Part shown: piece after piece, positions 1 through 9,182 of the stretch
How positions within the stretch are numbered: the stretch's first letter is position 1
How the letters are laid out: every line of letters begins with the position of its first letter
Origin: Candidatus Dechloromonas phosphorivorans
GTDB taxonomy: Bacteria; Pseudomonadota; Gammaproteobacteria; Burkholderiales; Rhodocyclaceae
Direction: 5' to 3'
NCBI GenBank assembly: GCA_016721185.1
Contig: JADKIP010000014.1
Coordinates: 868,001-932,000, forward strand
DNA length: 64,000 nucleotides
Made by a program: the position numbers and the translations under genes
The notes under the pieces: model-generated
What the model was told of the DNA's origin: nothing
The model's input: only the letters and a program-made list of their open reading frames with translations
Databases searched by the model: none

Positions 1-138
1 GAGTGCATAGGCCGCGACCAGCAAGGCCAGCAGCCTGACTGCCCACGGCGTGCGTGGGTCGCGCGCGGCGAAATAGACCGTCAGGGTCTGTTGCTTGATC
101 TGCTTTGCCCAAGCTTTCAAGGACGCCTGAAAAATCAT
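1..138 (-). CDS. YkvA/DUF1232 family membrane protein, N-terminal fragment
   Basis: A minus-strand gene starts at an ATG at 138 and runs off the left edge, leaving 46 codons. The visible peptide begins MIFQASLKAWAKQIKQQ and continues through YFAARDPRTPWAVRLLALL into a hydrophobic stretch. That ARDPRTPW... pattern followed by a hydrophobic segment is the N-terminus of the YkvA/DUF1232 family, small proteins of unknown function with a short membrane region. The characteristic SPIDLIPDF part would lie outside the window. The start has no strong Shine-Dalgarno sequence, and an inverted repeat lies directly upstream. Family assignment is good; function is unknown. Confidence 0.6.
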   Translation of the reverse strand, partial: MIFQASLKAWAKQIKQQTLTVYFAARDPRTPWAVRLLALLVAAYAL

Positions 139-145
139 GATTTTT

Positions 146-181
146 CGCTGGCGTGGCGAAGACTATTTTGCCACGCCAGCG
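146..181. repeat. Perfect 12-bp inverted repeat upstream of YkvA
   Basis: CGCTGGCGTGGC (146-157) and its exact complement (170-181) flank a 12-nt loop. The repeat sits in the gap between the YkvA start and the end of the DUF2442 gene. A transcript from the minus-strand genes could form this hairpin as a terminator, but there is no good T-run after it on that strand, so attenuation or mRNA protection are equally possible. Confidence 0.45.
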
Positions 182-226
182 TTTGGGCGGTCAACAGTCC
201 GCCTGGGTCGATCCCCATTTGCGCAA

Positions 227-484
227 TTAGCCAACAGTTTTGGATACCAAAGGAAAGGCATCAGGATGACGAATTGACTCCAGCGAGAGGTCAATATCAA
301 GCTCGGGCCAATAGAGATGCGCCGGGGCAGGCCATTCAACGTGAGAAATCTGATCAATGGTTGCGCGGCGGAACCAGGGAAACTGCTCGAATGGGAGCAG
401 TATTTCCTCATCGGCTAGCAGCAACCAGAAGCCATGTTTTGAAATATGGGTGACTTCAGGCGCCGAAATGCTTGTGCCAGGCAT
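227..484 (-). CDS. DUF2442 domain protein
   Basis: An 85-residue protein. The core runs PEVTHISKHGFWLLL, then LPFEQFPWFRRATIDQI, then HLYWPELDIDLSLESIRHP, matching the DUF2442 pattern. I place the start at the ATG at 484 because GGGGAG lies about 8 nt upstream; a longer frame to 535 exists but has no such signal. It overlaps the end of the DUF4160 gene by 29 nt on the same strand, so the two are probably translationally coupled. DUF4160-DUF2442 pairs are common, scattered two-gene cassettes that resemble toxin-antitoxin or mobile accessory modules, but no activity is established. Function unknown. Confidence 0.8.
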   Translation of the reverse strand: MPGTSISAPEVTHISKHGFWLLLADEEILLPFEQFPWFRRATIDQISHVEWPAPAHLYWPELDIDLSLESIRHPDAFPLVSKTVG

Positions 485-695
485 GCGTAATCTCCCCAAG
501 ATGTTGTTCAACAACAGATTGTGCTTCGCGGACAAGTCTTTGGTTCAAGCCCACTGAGGTTGCCAGATGAACTTGCGGCGTTAGCCAGAATTTCGCTTCG
601 CCATCCGGGTGTGAAACGTGAACATGAATGCGCGGCTCTTCGCGCGAGAAGAAAAACAGGCGGTACTGACCATCGCGAAGAACGGTAGGTGCCAC
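456..695 (-). CDS. DUF4160 domain protein
   Basis: A 79-residue protein. It begins at a GTG at 695, with a GCGAGA purine stretch about 7 nt upstream. The peptide APTVLRDGQYRLFFFSREEP followed by RIHVHVSHPDGEAKFWL matches the DUF4160 signature (a PTVLR start, then IHVHV and the A-KFWL strand). It is the first gene of a pair with the overlapping DUF2442 gene. The biochemical role of the family is not known; a toxin-antitoxin-like role is only inferred from the pairing. It lies 13 nt downstream of the aroG stop codon on the same strand, so read-through from that operon is likely. Confidence 0.8.
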   Translation of the reverse strand: MAPTVLRDGQYRLFFFSREEPRIHVHVSHPDGEAKFWLTPQVHLATSVGLNQRLVREAQSVVEQHLGEITHAWHKHFGA

Positions 696-708
696 CTGTT
701 GTCTCGCT

Positions 709-1779
709 TTACAAGCGATCTGGTAATACGTCGCGCAGCATGATGGCGGCGTCGCGGATCATTTTTTCGGTGGTGTCCCAATCGACACAGCCATCGGTGA
801 CCGAGCAGCCGTATTTCAGTTGCGACAGGTCGGCCGGGATGGGCTGGTTGCCGGCTTCGATGTTGGATTCGATCATCACGCCGACCAGCGATTTGTTGCC
901 GAGGCGGATCTGGTTGACGATGTCGGCCATGACCAGCGGTTGCAGTTCCGGTTTTTTGAAGCTGTTGGCGTGCGAGCAATCGACAACGATGTTGTTCACC
1001 AGCTTGGCTTTGGTCAGCGCCTGTTCGACCATGGCGACGGAAACCGTATCGTAGTTCGGGCGGCCATCGCCGCCACGGAGCACGATGTGGCCGTAGCCGT
1101 TGCCCTTGGTGCGGACGATGGCGACGCGGCCCTGATTGGTCAGGCCGAGGAACGAGTGGGGCTTGGAGGCGGAGAGGATGGCGTTGACCGCCACACTGAG
1201 GTCACCGCTGGTGCCGTTCTTGAAGCCGACCGGGGTGGACAAACCGGAAGACATTTCGCGGTGGGTTTGCGATTCGGTGGTGCGGGCGCCGATGGCGGTC
1301 CAGGTGATCAAGTCACCGTAGTACTGCGGCGAGTTCGGGTCGAGGGCTTCGGTGCCGGTCGGCAGACCGATCTCGGCGACGTCGAGCAGGAATTTGCGGG
1401 CCTTTTCCATGCCGACATCGACGCGGAAGCTGTCATCCATGAACGGGTCGTTGATGTAACCCTTCCAGCCGACGGTGGTGCGCGGTTTTTCGAAATAGAC
1501 GCGCATGATGATCTGCAGCGTGTCACCGACTTCATTGGAGAGCGCTTTCAGGCGGCGGGCGTAATCAAGGCCGGCGACCGGGTCATGGATGGAGCAGGGG
1601 CCGACGACGACAAAGACGCGGTGATCCTTGCGGTCGAGAATGTTGCACAACAACTTTCGACCGTGAGTAATCGTCTTTTTCGCCTTGTCGCTGATCGGCA
1701 GACGGGCGTGGATTTCCTCCGGCGACGGCATGTTGTCGAAGGCGGTTACGTTGATGTTTTCAATATTTTGAGTGGTCAT
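709..1779 (-). CDS. aroG: 3-deoxy-7-phosphoheptulonate (DAHP) synthase, class I
   Basis: A 356-residue enzyme of the AroF/G/H type (AroAI-alpha). It condenses phosphoenolpyruvate and erythrose-4-phosphate in the first step of the shikimate pathway, in the cytoplasm. Signature segments are VVVGPCSIHDP near residue 60, MRVYFEKPRTTVGWKG near 92-107, the GARTTESQTHREM loop, and IVVDCSHANSFK near the C-terminus, which carry substrate- and metal-binding residues. Length is normal for the class. It starts 2 nt after the mfd stop codon, so the two are cotranscribed. AroF, AroG and AroH cannot be told apart by eye, so the symbol is nominal and the feedback amino acid is not assigned. Confidence 0.95.
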   Translation of the reverse strand: MTTQNIENINVTAFDNMPSPEEIHARLPISDKAKKTITHGRKLLCNILDRKDHRVFVVVGPCSIHDPVAGLDYARRLKALSNEVGDTLQIIMRVYFEKPRTTVGWKGYINDPFMDDSFRVDVGMEKARKFLLDVAEIGLPTGTEALDPNSPQYYGDLITWTAIGARTTESQTHREMSSGLSTPVGFKNGTSGDLSVAVNAILSASKPHSFLGLTNQGRVAIVRTKGNGYGHIVLRGGDGRPNYDTVSVAMVEQALTKAKLVNNIVVDCSHANSFKKPELQPLVMADIVNQIRLGNKSLVGVMIESNIEAGNQPIPADLSQLKYGCSVTDGCVDWDTTEKMIRDAAIMLRDVLPDRL

Positions 1780-1781
1780 AA

Positions 1782-4700
1782 TCAGGTCGTCAGCTGGCGA
1801 ATCATGTCTTTTACTGCGGCAACTTTGTCAGTCAAGGTTGGGCAGTGGCGAAGTAGGGAAATTTTATCCTGTCCAGCTAGCTTATAGCTGCGGTTTTTTT
1901 GAATCAGGTTGATGATTTTTATCGGCTCGATCGGTGCCTGTTTGACAAATTCCGGGCCAAATTGCAGCGTAATCTGGTCGTTGGTGGCATCCACCTTTTG
2001 AATGCATAACGGTTTTACCAGCAAGCGCAGGCGATGCGTGGCAAGCAGGGATTGGCCTTGAATCGGCAGTTCACCGAAGCGATCAATCAGTTCTTCCTGC
2101 AGGGCATCGATATCTTCGGTGCTTTCGCAGTTGGCGAGGCGCTTGTAGAGCGTCAGGCGTTCATGGACGTCGGGGCAGTAGCCATCGGGCAGCAGGGCCG
2201 GGGTGCGCAGGTTAATTTCGCTGCCGCTACCGAGTGGTGTGCTGAGGTCGGCGGCGTCCAGGTGTTTGCCTTGTTTCAGCGCAGCAACGGCGCGGTTGAG
2301 CATGTCGGTGTACATGTTGAAGCCGACTTCCTGCATTTCGCCTGACTGGTTGTCACCGAGCACTTCGCCAGCGCCACGGATTTCCAGGTCGTGCATGGCG
2401 AGGAAGAAGCCGGAGCCGAGTTCTTCCATCGCCTGAATGGCTTCGAGGCGCTGCCGGGCCTGTTTGGTCATTGCCTTTTCATCCTGCACCAGCAGGTAGG
2501 CATAAGCCTGGTGATGCGAACGACCGACCCGGCCGCGCAACTGGTGGAGTTGGGCGAGGCCGAATTTTTCCGAACGGTTGATCAGGATGGTGTTGGCGTG
2601 CGGGTTGTCGATACCGGTTTCGATAATGGTCGTGCACAGCAGCACGTTGGCGCGCTGGCCGGTGAAGTCGCGCATGACGCGCTCCAGTTCGCGCTCGTTC
2701 ATCTGGCCGTGGCCGATGACGATGCGCGCTTCGGGGACCAGTTTTTCCAGTTTTTCCTGCATGTTGGCGATGGTGTCGACCTCGTTGTGCAGGAAGTACA
2801 CCTGACCGCCGCGCTTGAGTTCGCGCAGCATGGCTTCGCGGATGATGCCGTCGGAGAAGTTGCTGACGAAGGTCTTGATGGCCAGCCGTTTCTGCGGTGC
2901 GGTGGCGATAATCGAGAAGTCGCGCAGACCTTCCATGCTCATTGCCAATGTGCGCGGGATCGGCGTTGCAGTCAGCGTCAGGACATCGACCTCGGCGCGC
3001 AGGGCTTTCAGGGCTTCCTTCTGGCGCACGCCAAAACGGTGTTCCTCGTCCATGATGACGAGGCCGAGCCGATCGAACTTGACGTCCTTGCCGATCAGCT
3101 TGTGAGTGCCGATGATGATGTCGATCTTGCCCTCAGCCAGTTCCTTGAGCGCCAGCGTCGATTCCTTGGCGGTGTTGAAGCGGGAGAGTTCGGCGATCTT
3201 GACTGGCCAGTCGGCGAAGCGGTCGCAGAAAGTCTGGTAATGCTGTTCGCAAAGCAGGGTGGTCGGGCAGAGCACGGCGACTTGCTTGCCGCCGGCCACG
3301 GCGCAGAAGGCGGCACGCAGCGCGACTTCGGTCTTGCCGAAGCCGACATCGCCGCAAACCAGGCGATCCATCGGCTTGCCGGAACGCATGTCGTTGACCA
3401 CAGCCTCGATGGCCAAGGCCTGATCGACCGTTTCCTCAAAGCCGAAACCATCGGCGAAGGCGTCGTAATCAATATCCTTGAAGTCGAAGGCGTGGCCTTT
3501 TCGGGCAGCGCGGGCGGCGTAGAGGGCAAGCAATTCGGCGGCGGTGTCGTGTGCCTGCTCGGCGGCCTTGCGCTTGGCCTTTTCCCATTGGCCGGAGCCG
3601 AGCGTGTGCAGCGGGGCGCTATCCGGGTCGGAACCGGAATAGCGCGAAATAACATGCAACTGCGCCACCGGCACGAAGAGCTTGGCCTCGTTGGCGTAAT
3701 GCAGTTCGAGGAATTCCTGTTCGCCGAGGCCGAGATCCATCCGGACCAGCCCGCGGTAACGGCCGATGCCGTGGCTTTCGTGCACGACCGGGTCGCCGAC
3801 CTTGAGTTCGGTGAGGTCTTTCAGCCAGTTGTCGAAGGTGGCCTTCTTCTGCGCTTCGCGCCGGGTACGGCGGGGTGTGCCGGCGAAGAGTTCGGTTTCG
3901 GTGATGAAAGCGAGCTTGTCCAGCGCAAAGCCGGTTTGCAGCGGGCCGATGCCGAGGGCGAATTTTGCCTTGCCGCCGAGGAAACCGGCCAGTTCGGCGC
4001 TGGCTTCGGGCTTCACGCCGTGCTCGGTGAACATCGCGGTCAGGGTTTCGCGCCGACCGGCGGTTTCAGCCAGCAGCATGACGCGGCCGGGGTAGCTGGC
4101 GAGGTAGGTTTTCAGGGCATGCAGCGGGTCTTCGGCGCGGCGGTCGACGGCAATGCCAGGCAGCGGGCTGGCCACCAAGGCTTCGTTTTTGCCCGAAAAT
4201 GCCAGTCGACCGTAGGATTTGGCGGCGGTGAAGAATGCTTCGTCGGAAAGGAAGAGTTCGTCCGGCTTCAGCAGTGGCCGGCCTTTGTCACCTTGCAGCA
4301 TGTCGTAGCGGGAGCGCGTGTCTCTCCAGAAGGCAGCGATGGCCGCCGGTGCATCGCCGTGGGTGACGAAGATGGCATCTTTCGGCAGGTAGTCGAAGAG
4401 GCTGGCCATTTCGTCGAAGAACAACGGCAGGTAATACTCGATGCCGGCGCTGGCGATGCCGGTGGAGATGTCCTTATAAACGCCGGATTTGGCCGGGTCG
4501 CCCTCAAAACGCTCGCGGAAACACTGGCGGAAATGGGTGCGGCCCTTTTCGTCCATCGGGAATTCACGGGCTGGCAGCAGGCGAACATCCGGCACCGGAT
4601 AGACGGTGCGCTGGGTGTCGACGTCGAAGGTCTTGATGCTTTCGATTTCGTCGTCGAACAGGTCGAGCCGGTAGGGCAGTTGCGAGCCCATCGGGAAGAG

Positions 4701-5225
4701 GTCGATCAGGCCGCCGCGAATCGAGTATTCGCCGGGCGAAACGACCTGCGTGACGTTGGCGTAACCGGCCAGCGTGACCTGCGTGCGGAACTTGTCGGCG
4801 TCGAGCTTTTGGCCCTTCTTGAATTCAAAGGTGTAGGCGGCGAGGAATTCCGGCGGCGCCAGTCGATTGACTGCGGTCGACGCGGGAACGAGCAAAATAT
4901 CGAGGTCGCCCTGCAGGGCCGTCCACAGCGTGGCCAGGCGTTCAGAAACGAGATCCTGATGCGGTGAAAAGTGGTCGTAAGGCAGCGTTTCCCAGTCCGG
5001 CAGCAGGCGCACGCGCAGCTCTGGCGCAAACCAGGGGATTTCATCGAGCAGGCGCTGGGCGTCGGCGGCGCTGGCGGTGATGACAGCCAGCGTGCGCCCC
5101 TTGTTTTTGAGGGCCAGTTCGGCGAAGGCCAGGGCGTCGGCGGAGCCGGCCAGCGGCGGCAGATCGATACGGGCGCCGGGTTTGGGCAGGGCGGGGAGGG
5201 AGAGCAATGTTTTGGGAGCGGACAC
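1782..5225 (-). CDS. mfd: Transcription-repair coupling factor
   Basis: A large translocase that removes stalled RNA polymerase and recruits UvrA for nucleotide-excision repair. From the GTG at 5225 it is 1147 residues, essentially the E. coli Mfd length. A longer frame to 5351 would cross a TATAAT box at 5257-5262, which supports the shorter start. Visible parts are the UvrB-like N-terminal module (LPDWETLPYDHFSPHQD), the RNA-polymerase-interacting region (GDPVVHESHGIGRYRGL), the helicase core with Walker A GDVGFGKTE, the DEEHRFGVRQKE motif II, TATPIPRTL, and the QLRGRVGRS motif VI. The C-terminal TRCF region ends the protein. aroG follows after 2 nt. Confidence 0.96.
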   Translation of the reverse strand: MSAPKTLLSLPALPKPGARIDLPPLAGSADALAFAELALKNKGRTLAVITASAADAQRLLDEIPWFAPELRVRLLPDWETLPYDHFSPHQDLVSERLATLWTALQGDLDILLVPASTAVNRLAPPEFLAAYTFEFKKGQKLDADKFRTQVTLAGYANVTQVVSPGEYSIRGGLIDLFPMGSQLPYRLDLFDDEIESIKTFDVDTQRTVYPVPDVRLLPAREFPMDEKGRTHFRQCFRERFEGDPAKSGVYKDISTGIASAGIEYYLPLFFDEMASLFDYLPKDAIFVTHGDAPAAIAAFWRDTRSRYDMLQGDKGRPLLKPDELFLSDEAFFTAAKSYGRLAFSGKNEALVASPLPGIAVDRRAEDPLHALKTYLASYPGRVMLLAETAGRRETLTAMFTEHGVKPEASAELAGFLGGKAKFALGIGPLQTGFALDKLAFITETELFAGTPRRTRREAQKKATFDNWLKDLTELKVGDPVVHESHGIGRYRGLVRMDLGLGEQEFLELHYANEAKLFVPVAQLHVISRYSGSDPDSAPLHTLGSGQWEKAKRKAAEQAHDTAAELLALYAARAARKGHAFDFKDIDYDAFADGFGFEETVDQALAIEAVVNDMRSGKPMDRLVCGDVGFGKTEVALRAAFCAVAGGKQVAVLCPTTLLCEQHYQTFCDRFADWPVKIAELSRFNTAKESTLALKELAEGKIDIIIGTHKLIGKDVKFDRLGLVIMDEEHRFGVRQKEALKALRAEVDVLTLTATPIPRTLAMSMEGLRDFSIIATAPQKRLAIKTFVSNFSDGIIREAMLRELKRGGQVYFLHNEVDTIANMQEKLEKLVPEARIVIGHGQMNERELERVMRDFTGQRANVLLCTTIIETGIDNPHANTILINRSEKFGLAQLHQLRGRVGRSHHQAYAYLLVQDEKAMTKQARQRLEAIQAMEELGSGFFLAMHDLEIRGAGEVLGDNQSGEMQEVGFNMYTDMLNRAVAALKQGKHLDAADLSTPLGSGSEINLRTPALLPDGYCPDVHERLTLYKRLANCESTEDIDALQEELIDRFGELPIQGQSLLATHRLRLLVKPLCIQKVDATNDQITLQFGPEFVKQAPIEPIKIINLIQKNRSYKLAGQDKISLLRHCPTLTDKVAAVKDMIRQLTT

Positions 5226-5256
5226 TTGGGCGCAGTTGCAGCGGGGTGGGGCCAGC

Positions 5257-5262
5257 ATTATA
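5257..5262 (-). promoter_or_regulatory. Probable -10 box of mfd
   Basis: Read on the minus strand this is TATAAT, about 32 nt upstream of the proposed GTG start of mfd. A -35 element is not obvious. It argues that translation begins at 5225 and not at the upstream in-frame ATGs. Confidence 0.45.
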
Positions 5263-5518
5263 GCCGCTTGCGCCAGCCCGAAAATTTGCCTGCCTGATGA
5301 TGCGGCTCCCATGGCTTGCGATCTGTCGTCGCTATCCGTTTGCCATGCCATTACAAAACTTTACTCACGGAATTCGTAGCTCAGACGCATAATCAGTCAG
5401 TCAATTGCGATACATTGTCGGATGAGCTGCAGGTTGGTTTTTTATCCCCGCACAACTGATTAAATCAGCGTTGCCTTGGTGGTTTGAGGCGCCATATGAT
5501 TTTTCTGGAAGACCCGAA

Positions 5519-8194
5519 ATGATGAAGAACATGAATGAAAATTTCTTCCAGAACGTCTTTGAGTCAATGCCGGACGGCATGTGGATTACGGACAGTCAGC
5601 ACCGGATTCTCTATGCCAATCGTGCCATGGCCGGCATTGCCGGTATCGGCGTTGATCAGATCGTAGGTAAGAGTGTTCTGGATGGTTTTTCCGACCCAGC
5701 GCTGTGGTTCTTTCGCGACCACTATCATGCTGCGGTCAACGCCTTAAAACCACAAAAATACTGCTGTCAGGTTGTTACGCCAGGTGGGCGGTTAACCTGG
5801 CAGTCCGGTTGGCTGACGCCTTTGCTTGAAGCGGGCGAGTTTTCCGGCATGGTTTGCACTGTCGAGGATGTGACGCAGCCCATTCTTGACAAGGCGCTGC
5901 TGACTTCCAGCGAAGCGCGCTTCAGGGCCATCTTCGAGAATGTCGAGCAACTGGCGATTCAAGGCTATGCCTCGGATGGCACCGTCACTTTCTGGAATCC
6001 GGCGTCGGAGAAATTTTATGGCTACGCCGCCAGCGAGGCCGTCGGGCAATCATTGTATGACTTGATCATTCCGGCCGAGGCGGTGGCAGCGGCCCGGGAT
6101 GAAGTGGCCTGGATGTTCGAGAACAAGCAGGGCGTGGCTGCATCGCGGCTTGATCTGCTGCACAAGAAAGGTCACTCGGTACCGGTCTTTTCCAGCCACG
6201 CCGTGGCGGATACCGCCGACTACGGCCCGACTTTGTTTTGTCTGGATATCGACCTTGCTGAAATCGAGGCGACTCAGCGCGACTTGCACCAAAGTCAGCA
6301 ATTGCTGCGCCATCTGACCAATCAGCTTCCCGGGGCGGTTTATCAATTCCGCCTTTTTCCGGATGGTCGGGTGGCTTTTCCTTATGCCAGCGAGGGCTTC
6401 CAGGCCATGTACGCGCTGACGCCGGAGGCAGTCAGGGAGGACGCTTCAGCAATATTTTCGCGCTGGCATCCCGACGACGCGGCCGGCTTCCGCCAGGCAA
6501 TTGCCGAATCGGCGAGAACGATGCAGCCCTTGAGTTACGAATATCGGGTCAATCTGCCCGGAAAAGGGATTGAATGGCGTTCAAGCCAGGCGCGCCCGGA
6601 GGCCGTGGCGGATGGCGGTGTCCTGTGGCACGGATTTGTCACCGATATCACCGCCAAGCGCCAGATCGAAGATGCCTTGCGTGAAAGCGAAATAGAGTGC
6701 CGGCAAAAAAGCCAGCATCTGGCGGAGGTTATCTGGGGTACCAACACCGGCACTTGGGAGCGAAATTTACTGACGGGTGAGGTGGTGTTCAATGAGCGAT
6801 GGGCGGAAATTGCTGGCTACACGCTCAGTGAACTTGCACCGCTGAGCATCGAAACCTGGCACCAATTAACCCACCCCGATGACCTCAAACAATCCGAGGA
6901 ACGCTTACAGAGCTATCTCCGCCTTGAAACCGAATTTTTTAAAAGTAAAACGCGCATTCGCCACAAAAATGGCGAATGGGTCTGGGTGCTGGACCGTGGG
7001 CGAGTGGTTGAATGGGCCGCCGATGGTTCGGCGCTGCGTATGTCGGGGACGAGACGGGAGATATCGAAGCGCAAATTGGCGGAAGAAGGACGGGCGGCGG
7101 CAATGGCCAAAGCCGAGCAGGCCAGCAATGCCAAGTCGCGTTTTGTCGCAGCGATCAGTCACGATCTTCGCCAACCCCTCGCCGCGCTCAGCCTTTACGT
7201 CGATGTGCTGAAGGGCAAGATCGCGCCGACAGATCGTCCCTTGCTTAATAACATGGTGAGTTGCGTTGCCAGCCTGAGCGAACTCCTCGCCGATTTGCTG
7301 GATGTTTCGAAGCTGGACGCTGGCGTGGTGCTTCCCGCAATCAGTGATTTTTCTGTGGCCGAATTGCTGGAGAAGCAAATTGCCGTACATGCACCGGAAG
7401 CCGCGTTGAAAGGACTGAAGCTTCGTTCGATAATGTCTCGTCTGAAGGCACGCACTGACCCGGTGCTCTTCCAGCGGATGCTCGGTGATTTGATCGCCAA
7501 TGCCATTCGCTTTACCGGGGACGGCGGTGTGTTGATCGGTTGCCGGCGGCGGCAGGGCAAAACATGGGTCGAAGTCTGGGACACCGGCATCGGTATTCCG
7601 GCTGATAAATTCGCGGAAATCTTCGAGGAATTCAGACAACTTGATCACGACGAGCGAAACCGCGGCAGCGGACTGGGTCTGGCGATCGTGGCTAAAACCG
7701 CCAGTTTGCTGGGTCTGGAAATTCGCGTTCAGTCACGACCGGGAAAAGGCTCGATGTTTGCGCTGGAGTTGCCGCTGAGTGTTGAGGAAACGCTTGCTGC
7801 CCAATCCGAGTTCAAAAATGACGTGCTGCGTATCGCGCTGGTTGATGACAATCTCAGCGTCCTTACTGCGATGACTTGTGCGCTGGAGGTCATGGGGCAT
7901 GAGGTTGTTGCGGCCACTAGCGGTAGGGAATTACTCACCCGGCTCGGCAGCAAGGCGCCCGATATCGTTCTGTCCGATTTCAGACTGAGCGATGGGTTCA
8001 CCGGTTTCGATGTGATTGCAGCCATAAGATCGACGTTCGATGCGCTGCTACCAGCACTGATTATTACCGGCGACTCTGATCCCCAGCTTATGCGCAGCAT
8101 GGCCGATCGCGGCATCGTCGTGCAGCATAAACCCCTGGAGTTTGAGGCATTGCAGGCCTGCATCATGCAGATGCTGGGTCGGGTGAGCCCTTAA
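5519..8194 (+). CDS. Multi-PAS hybrid sensor histidine kinase with C-terminal receiver
   Basis: About 891 residues from the ATG at 5519 (GGAAG 8-10 nt upstream; the next codon is also ATG). Order: PAS1 (MPDGMWITDSQHRILYANRA), PAS2 (SEARFRAIFENVEQLAIQGY), PAS3, PAS4, then HisKA with the phosphoacceptor His near residue 548 in ISHDLRQPLAALS, HATPase with N-box Asn near 661 and GIGIPADKFAEIF / GSGLGLAIV boxes, and a receiver domain with phosphoacceptor Asp near 820 in VLSDFRLSDG and Lys in QHKPLE. No transmembrane segment is visible, so it is probably a cytoplasmic sensor. The H-box sequence HDLRQPL is the type seen in BaeS/RpfC-like hybrid kinases. PAS2 closely resembles PAS1 of the GGDEF-EAL protein at 10159-12273. 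No cognate response regulator is adjacent. The ligand is unknown. Confidence 0.92.
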   Translation: MMKNMNENFFQNVFESMPDGMWITDSQHRILYANRAMAGIAGIGVDQIVGKSVLDGFSDPALWFFRDHYHAAVNALKPQKYCCQVVTPGGRLTWQSGWLTPLLEAGEFSGMVCTVEDVTQPILDKALLTSSEARFRAIFENVEQLAIQGYASDGTVTFWNPASEKFYGYAASEAVGQSLYDLIIPAEAVAAARDEVAWMFENKQGVAASRLDLLHKKGHSVPVFSSHAVADTADYGPTLFCLDIDLAEIEATQRDLHQSQQLLRHLTNQLPGAVYQFRLFPDGRVAFPYASEGFQAMYALTPEAVREDASAIFSRWHPDDAAGFRQAIAESARTMQPLSYEYRVNLPGKGIEWRSSQARPEAVADGGVLWHGFVTDITAKRQIEDALRESEIECRQKSQHLAEVIWGTNTGTWERNLLTGEVVFNERWAEIAGYTLSELAPLSIETWHQLTHPDDLKQSEERLQSYLRLETEFFKSKTRIRHKNGEWVWVLDRGRVVEWAADGSALRMSGTRREISKRKLAEEGRAAAMAKAEQASNAKSRFVAAISHDLRQPLAALSLYVDVLKGKIAPTDRPLLNNMVSCVASLSELLADLLDVSKLDAGVVLPAISDFSVAELLEKQIAVHAPEAALKGLKLRSIMSRLKARTDPVLFQRMLGDLIANAIRFTGDGGVLIGCRRRQGKTWVEVWDTGIGIPADKFAEIFEEFRQLDHDERNRGSGLGLAIVAKTASLLGLEIRVQSRPGKGSMFALELPLSVEETLAAQSEFKNDVLRIALVDDNLSVLTAMTCALEVMGHEVVAATSGRELLTRLGSKAPDIVLSDFRLSDGFTGFDVIAAIRSTFDALLPALIITGDSDPQLMRSMADRGIVVQHKPLEFEALQACIMQMLGRVSP

Positions 8195-8361
8195 GCAGGA
8201 TTGGTTTTTCCCGCACGAAATGAATCGTTTTGATTGAGTATTGGATGCATCCAGATATCAATTTGGTATTTCATGATTGACAGCTCTTGGGCATTCTTGA
8301 GTCCTGAATTTTTCGAGGTCTGTTCGGGCAACTGTGCGCCTATCAGCTTACAGAGCCAACA

Positions 8362-8401
8362 GAAGGTGCTTTATTCAGTATTTATTGAATAAAGCACCTT
8401 C
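8362..8401. terminator. Strong 16-bp perfect inverted repeat
   Basis: GAAGGTGCTTTATTCA (8362-8377) and its exact complement (8386-8401) enclose an 8-nt loop. It lies in the 319-bp gene-free gap 8195-8513, about 170 nt after the kinase stop and 110 nt before the ArsR-rhodanese start. No T-run follows, so it may be a factor-dependent or bidirectional terminator, an mRNA-stability hairpin, or a protein-binding site. Nothing else with a coding look was seen in the gap. Confidence 0.55.
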
Positions 8402-8484
8402 AACACCCTCGCGAAATTTCAAACAGACTTATTGCGGCCGGAACTTTCCCGATTCAGTAATGAAGTGTTGTAGTTACCTTGTAA

Positions 8485-8510
8485 TACATTCGCATATTCG
8501 TTAGAGTGTA
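8485..8510. promoter_or_regulatory. Candidate operator for the ArsR-rhodanese gene
   Basis: TACATTC (8485-8491) and GAGTGTA (8504-8510) form an imperfect 7-bp inverted repeat (one mismatch) ending 3 nt before the start codon. Position and symmetry suit autoregulation by the downstream ArsR-type protein. This is inference; the surrounding sequence is AT-rich and also holds the likely promoter. Confidence 0.3.
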
Positions 8511-8513
8511 TGC

Positions 8514-9182
8514 ATGGATAAACGAATACTAAAAGACCTCCTCTACGAGCAGGTCGCCCGTATCGGCAAAGCGGCTTCCAGTCCGAAGCGGCTGGAGTTG
8601 CTGGATCTGTTGGCCCAGGGTGAGAAGACCGTTGAAATGCTGGCGAGCGAACTGTCGGCAGACATCAAACTCACCAGCGCCCACCTGAGGGTGTTGAAGG
8701 AGGCGCGTCTTGTAACTTCTCGTCGTGACGGCAAGTACATCATCTATCAACTTACCGGTAGCGATGTTGCTGGTCTGTGGGTAAACCTGCGCCAAGTCGC
8801 CGAAGAGCATCTGCTGGAACTGAAGATGGCGCTCGGACAGATGATGGCCGATCCGGAAAAGCTTTCCGCCGTCAGTCGCGAGACACTGCTGGAACAAGCG
8901 CAGCGCGGGGAGGTGTTCGTCATTGATGTGCGCCCGCAGACTGAATACGAAACGGCGCATCTGCCATTCGCCCGCTCGATGCCGGTGGCCGAGATCGAGC
9001 TGCGACTCGCCGAGTTGCCGTCGGACGTCGAGATTGTCGCCTACTGCCGAGGCCCGTTTTGTCTCCTCTCCGATGAAGCCGTGGCATTGCTGGCAGCAAA
9101 AGGCTATCGGGTGCGCAAGATTCTCGATGGTGTCAGTGAATGGCAAGCGGCAGGCTTCCCGGTCGAGCAACCCGAATCATGA
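8514..9182 (+). CDS. ArsR-family HTH regulator fused to a rhodanese domain
   Basis: 222 residues. Residues 1-100 are a winged-helix ArsR domain (SSPKRLELLDLLAQGEKTVE, then TSAHLRVLKEARLVTSRRDG). Residues 120-218 are a rhodanese domain (VFVIDVRPQTEYETAHLPFA) with the active loop YCRGPFCLLS holding the sulfur-acceptor Cys and a second Cys four residues later. ArsR-rhodanese fusions are a known family thought to sense or carry sulfane sulfur. It begins an operon with a methyltransferase (ATGA overlap) and a DsrE protein, which supports a sulfur-related role. A palindromic element precedes the gene. Which molecule is sensed cannot be read from sequence. Confidence 0.9.
   Translation: MDKRILKDLLYEQVARIGKAASSPKRLELLDLLAQGEKTVEMLASELSADIKLTSAHLRVLKEARLVTSRRDGKYIIYQLTGSDVAGLWVNLRQVAEEHLLELKMALGQMMADPEKLSAVSRETLLEQAQRGEVFVIDVRPQTEYETAHLPFARSMPVAEIELRLAELPSDVEIVAYCRGPFCLLSDEAVALLAAKGYRVRKILDGVSEWQAAGFPVEQPES

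Noticed and set aside
820..1887. 355-codon plus-strand frame
   Set aside because: Antisense shadow of the DAHP synthase.
2391..4967. 858-codon frame on the plus strand
   Set aside because: It lies opposite mfd, which has clear conserved domains; the antisense frame has no recognisable motifs.
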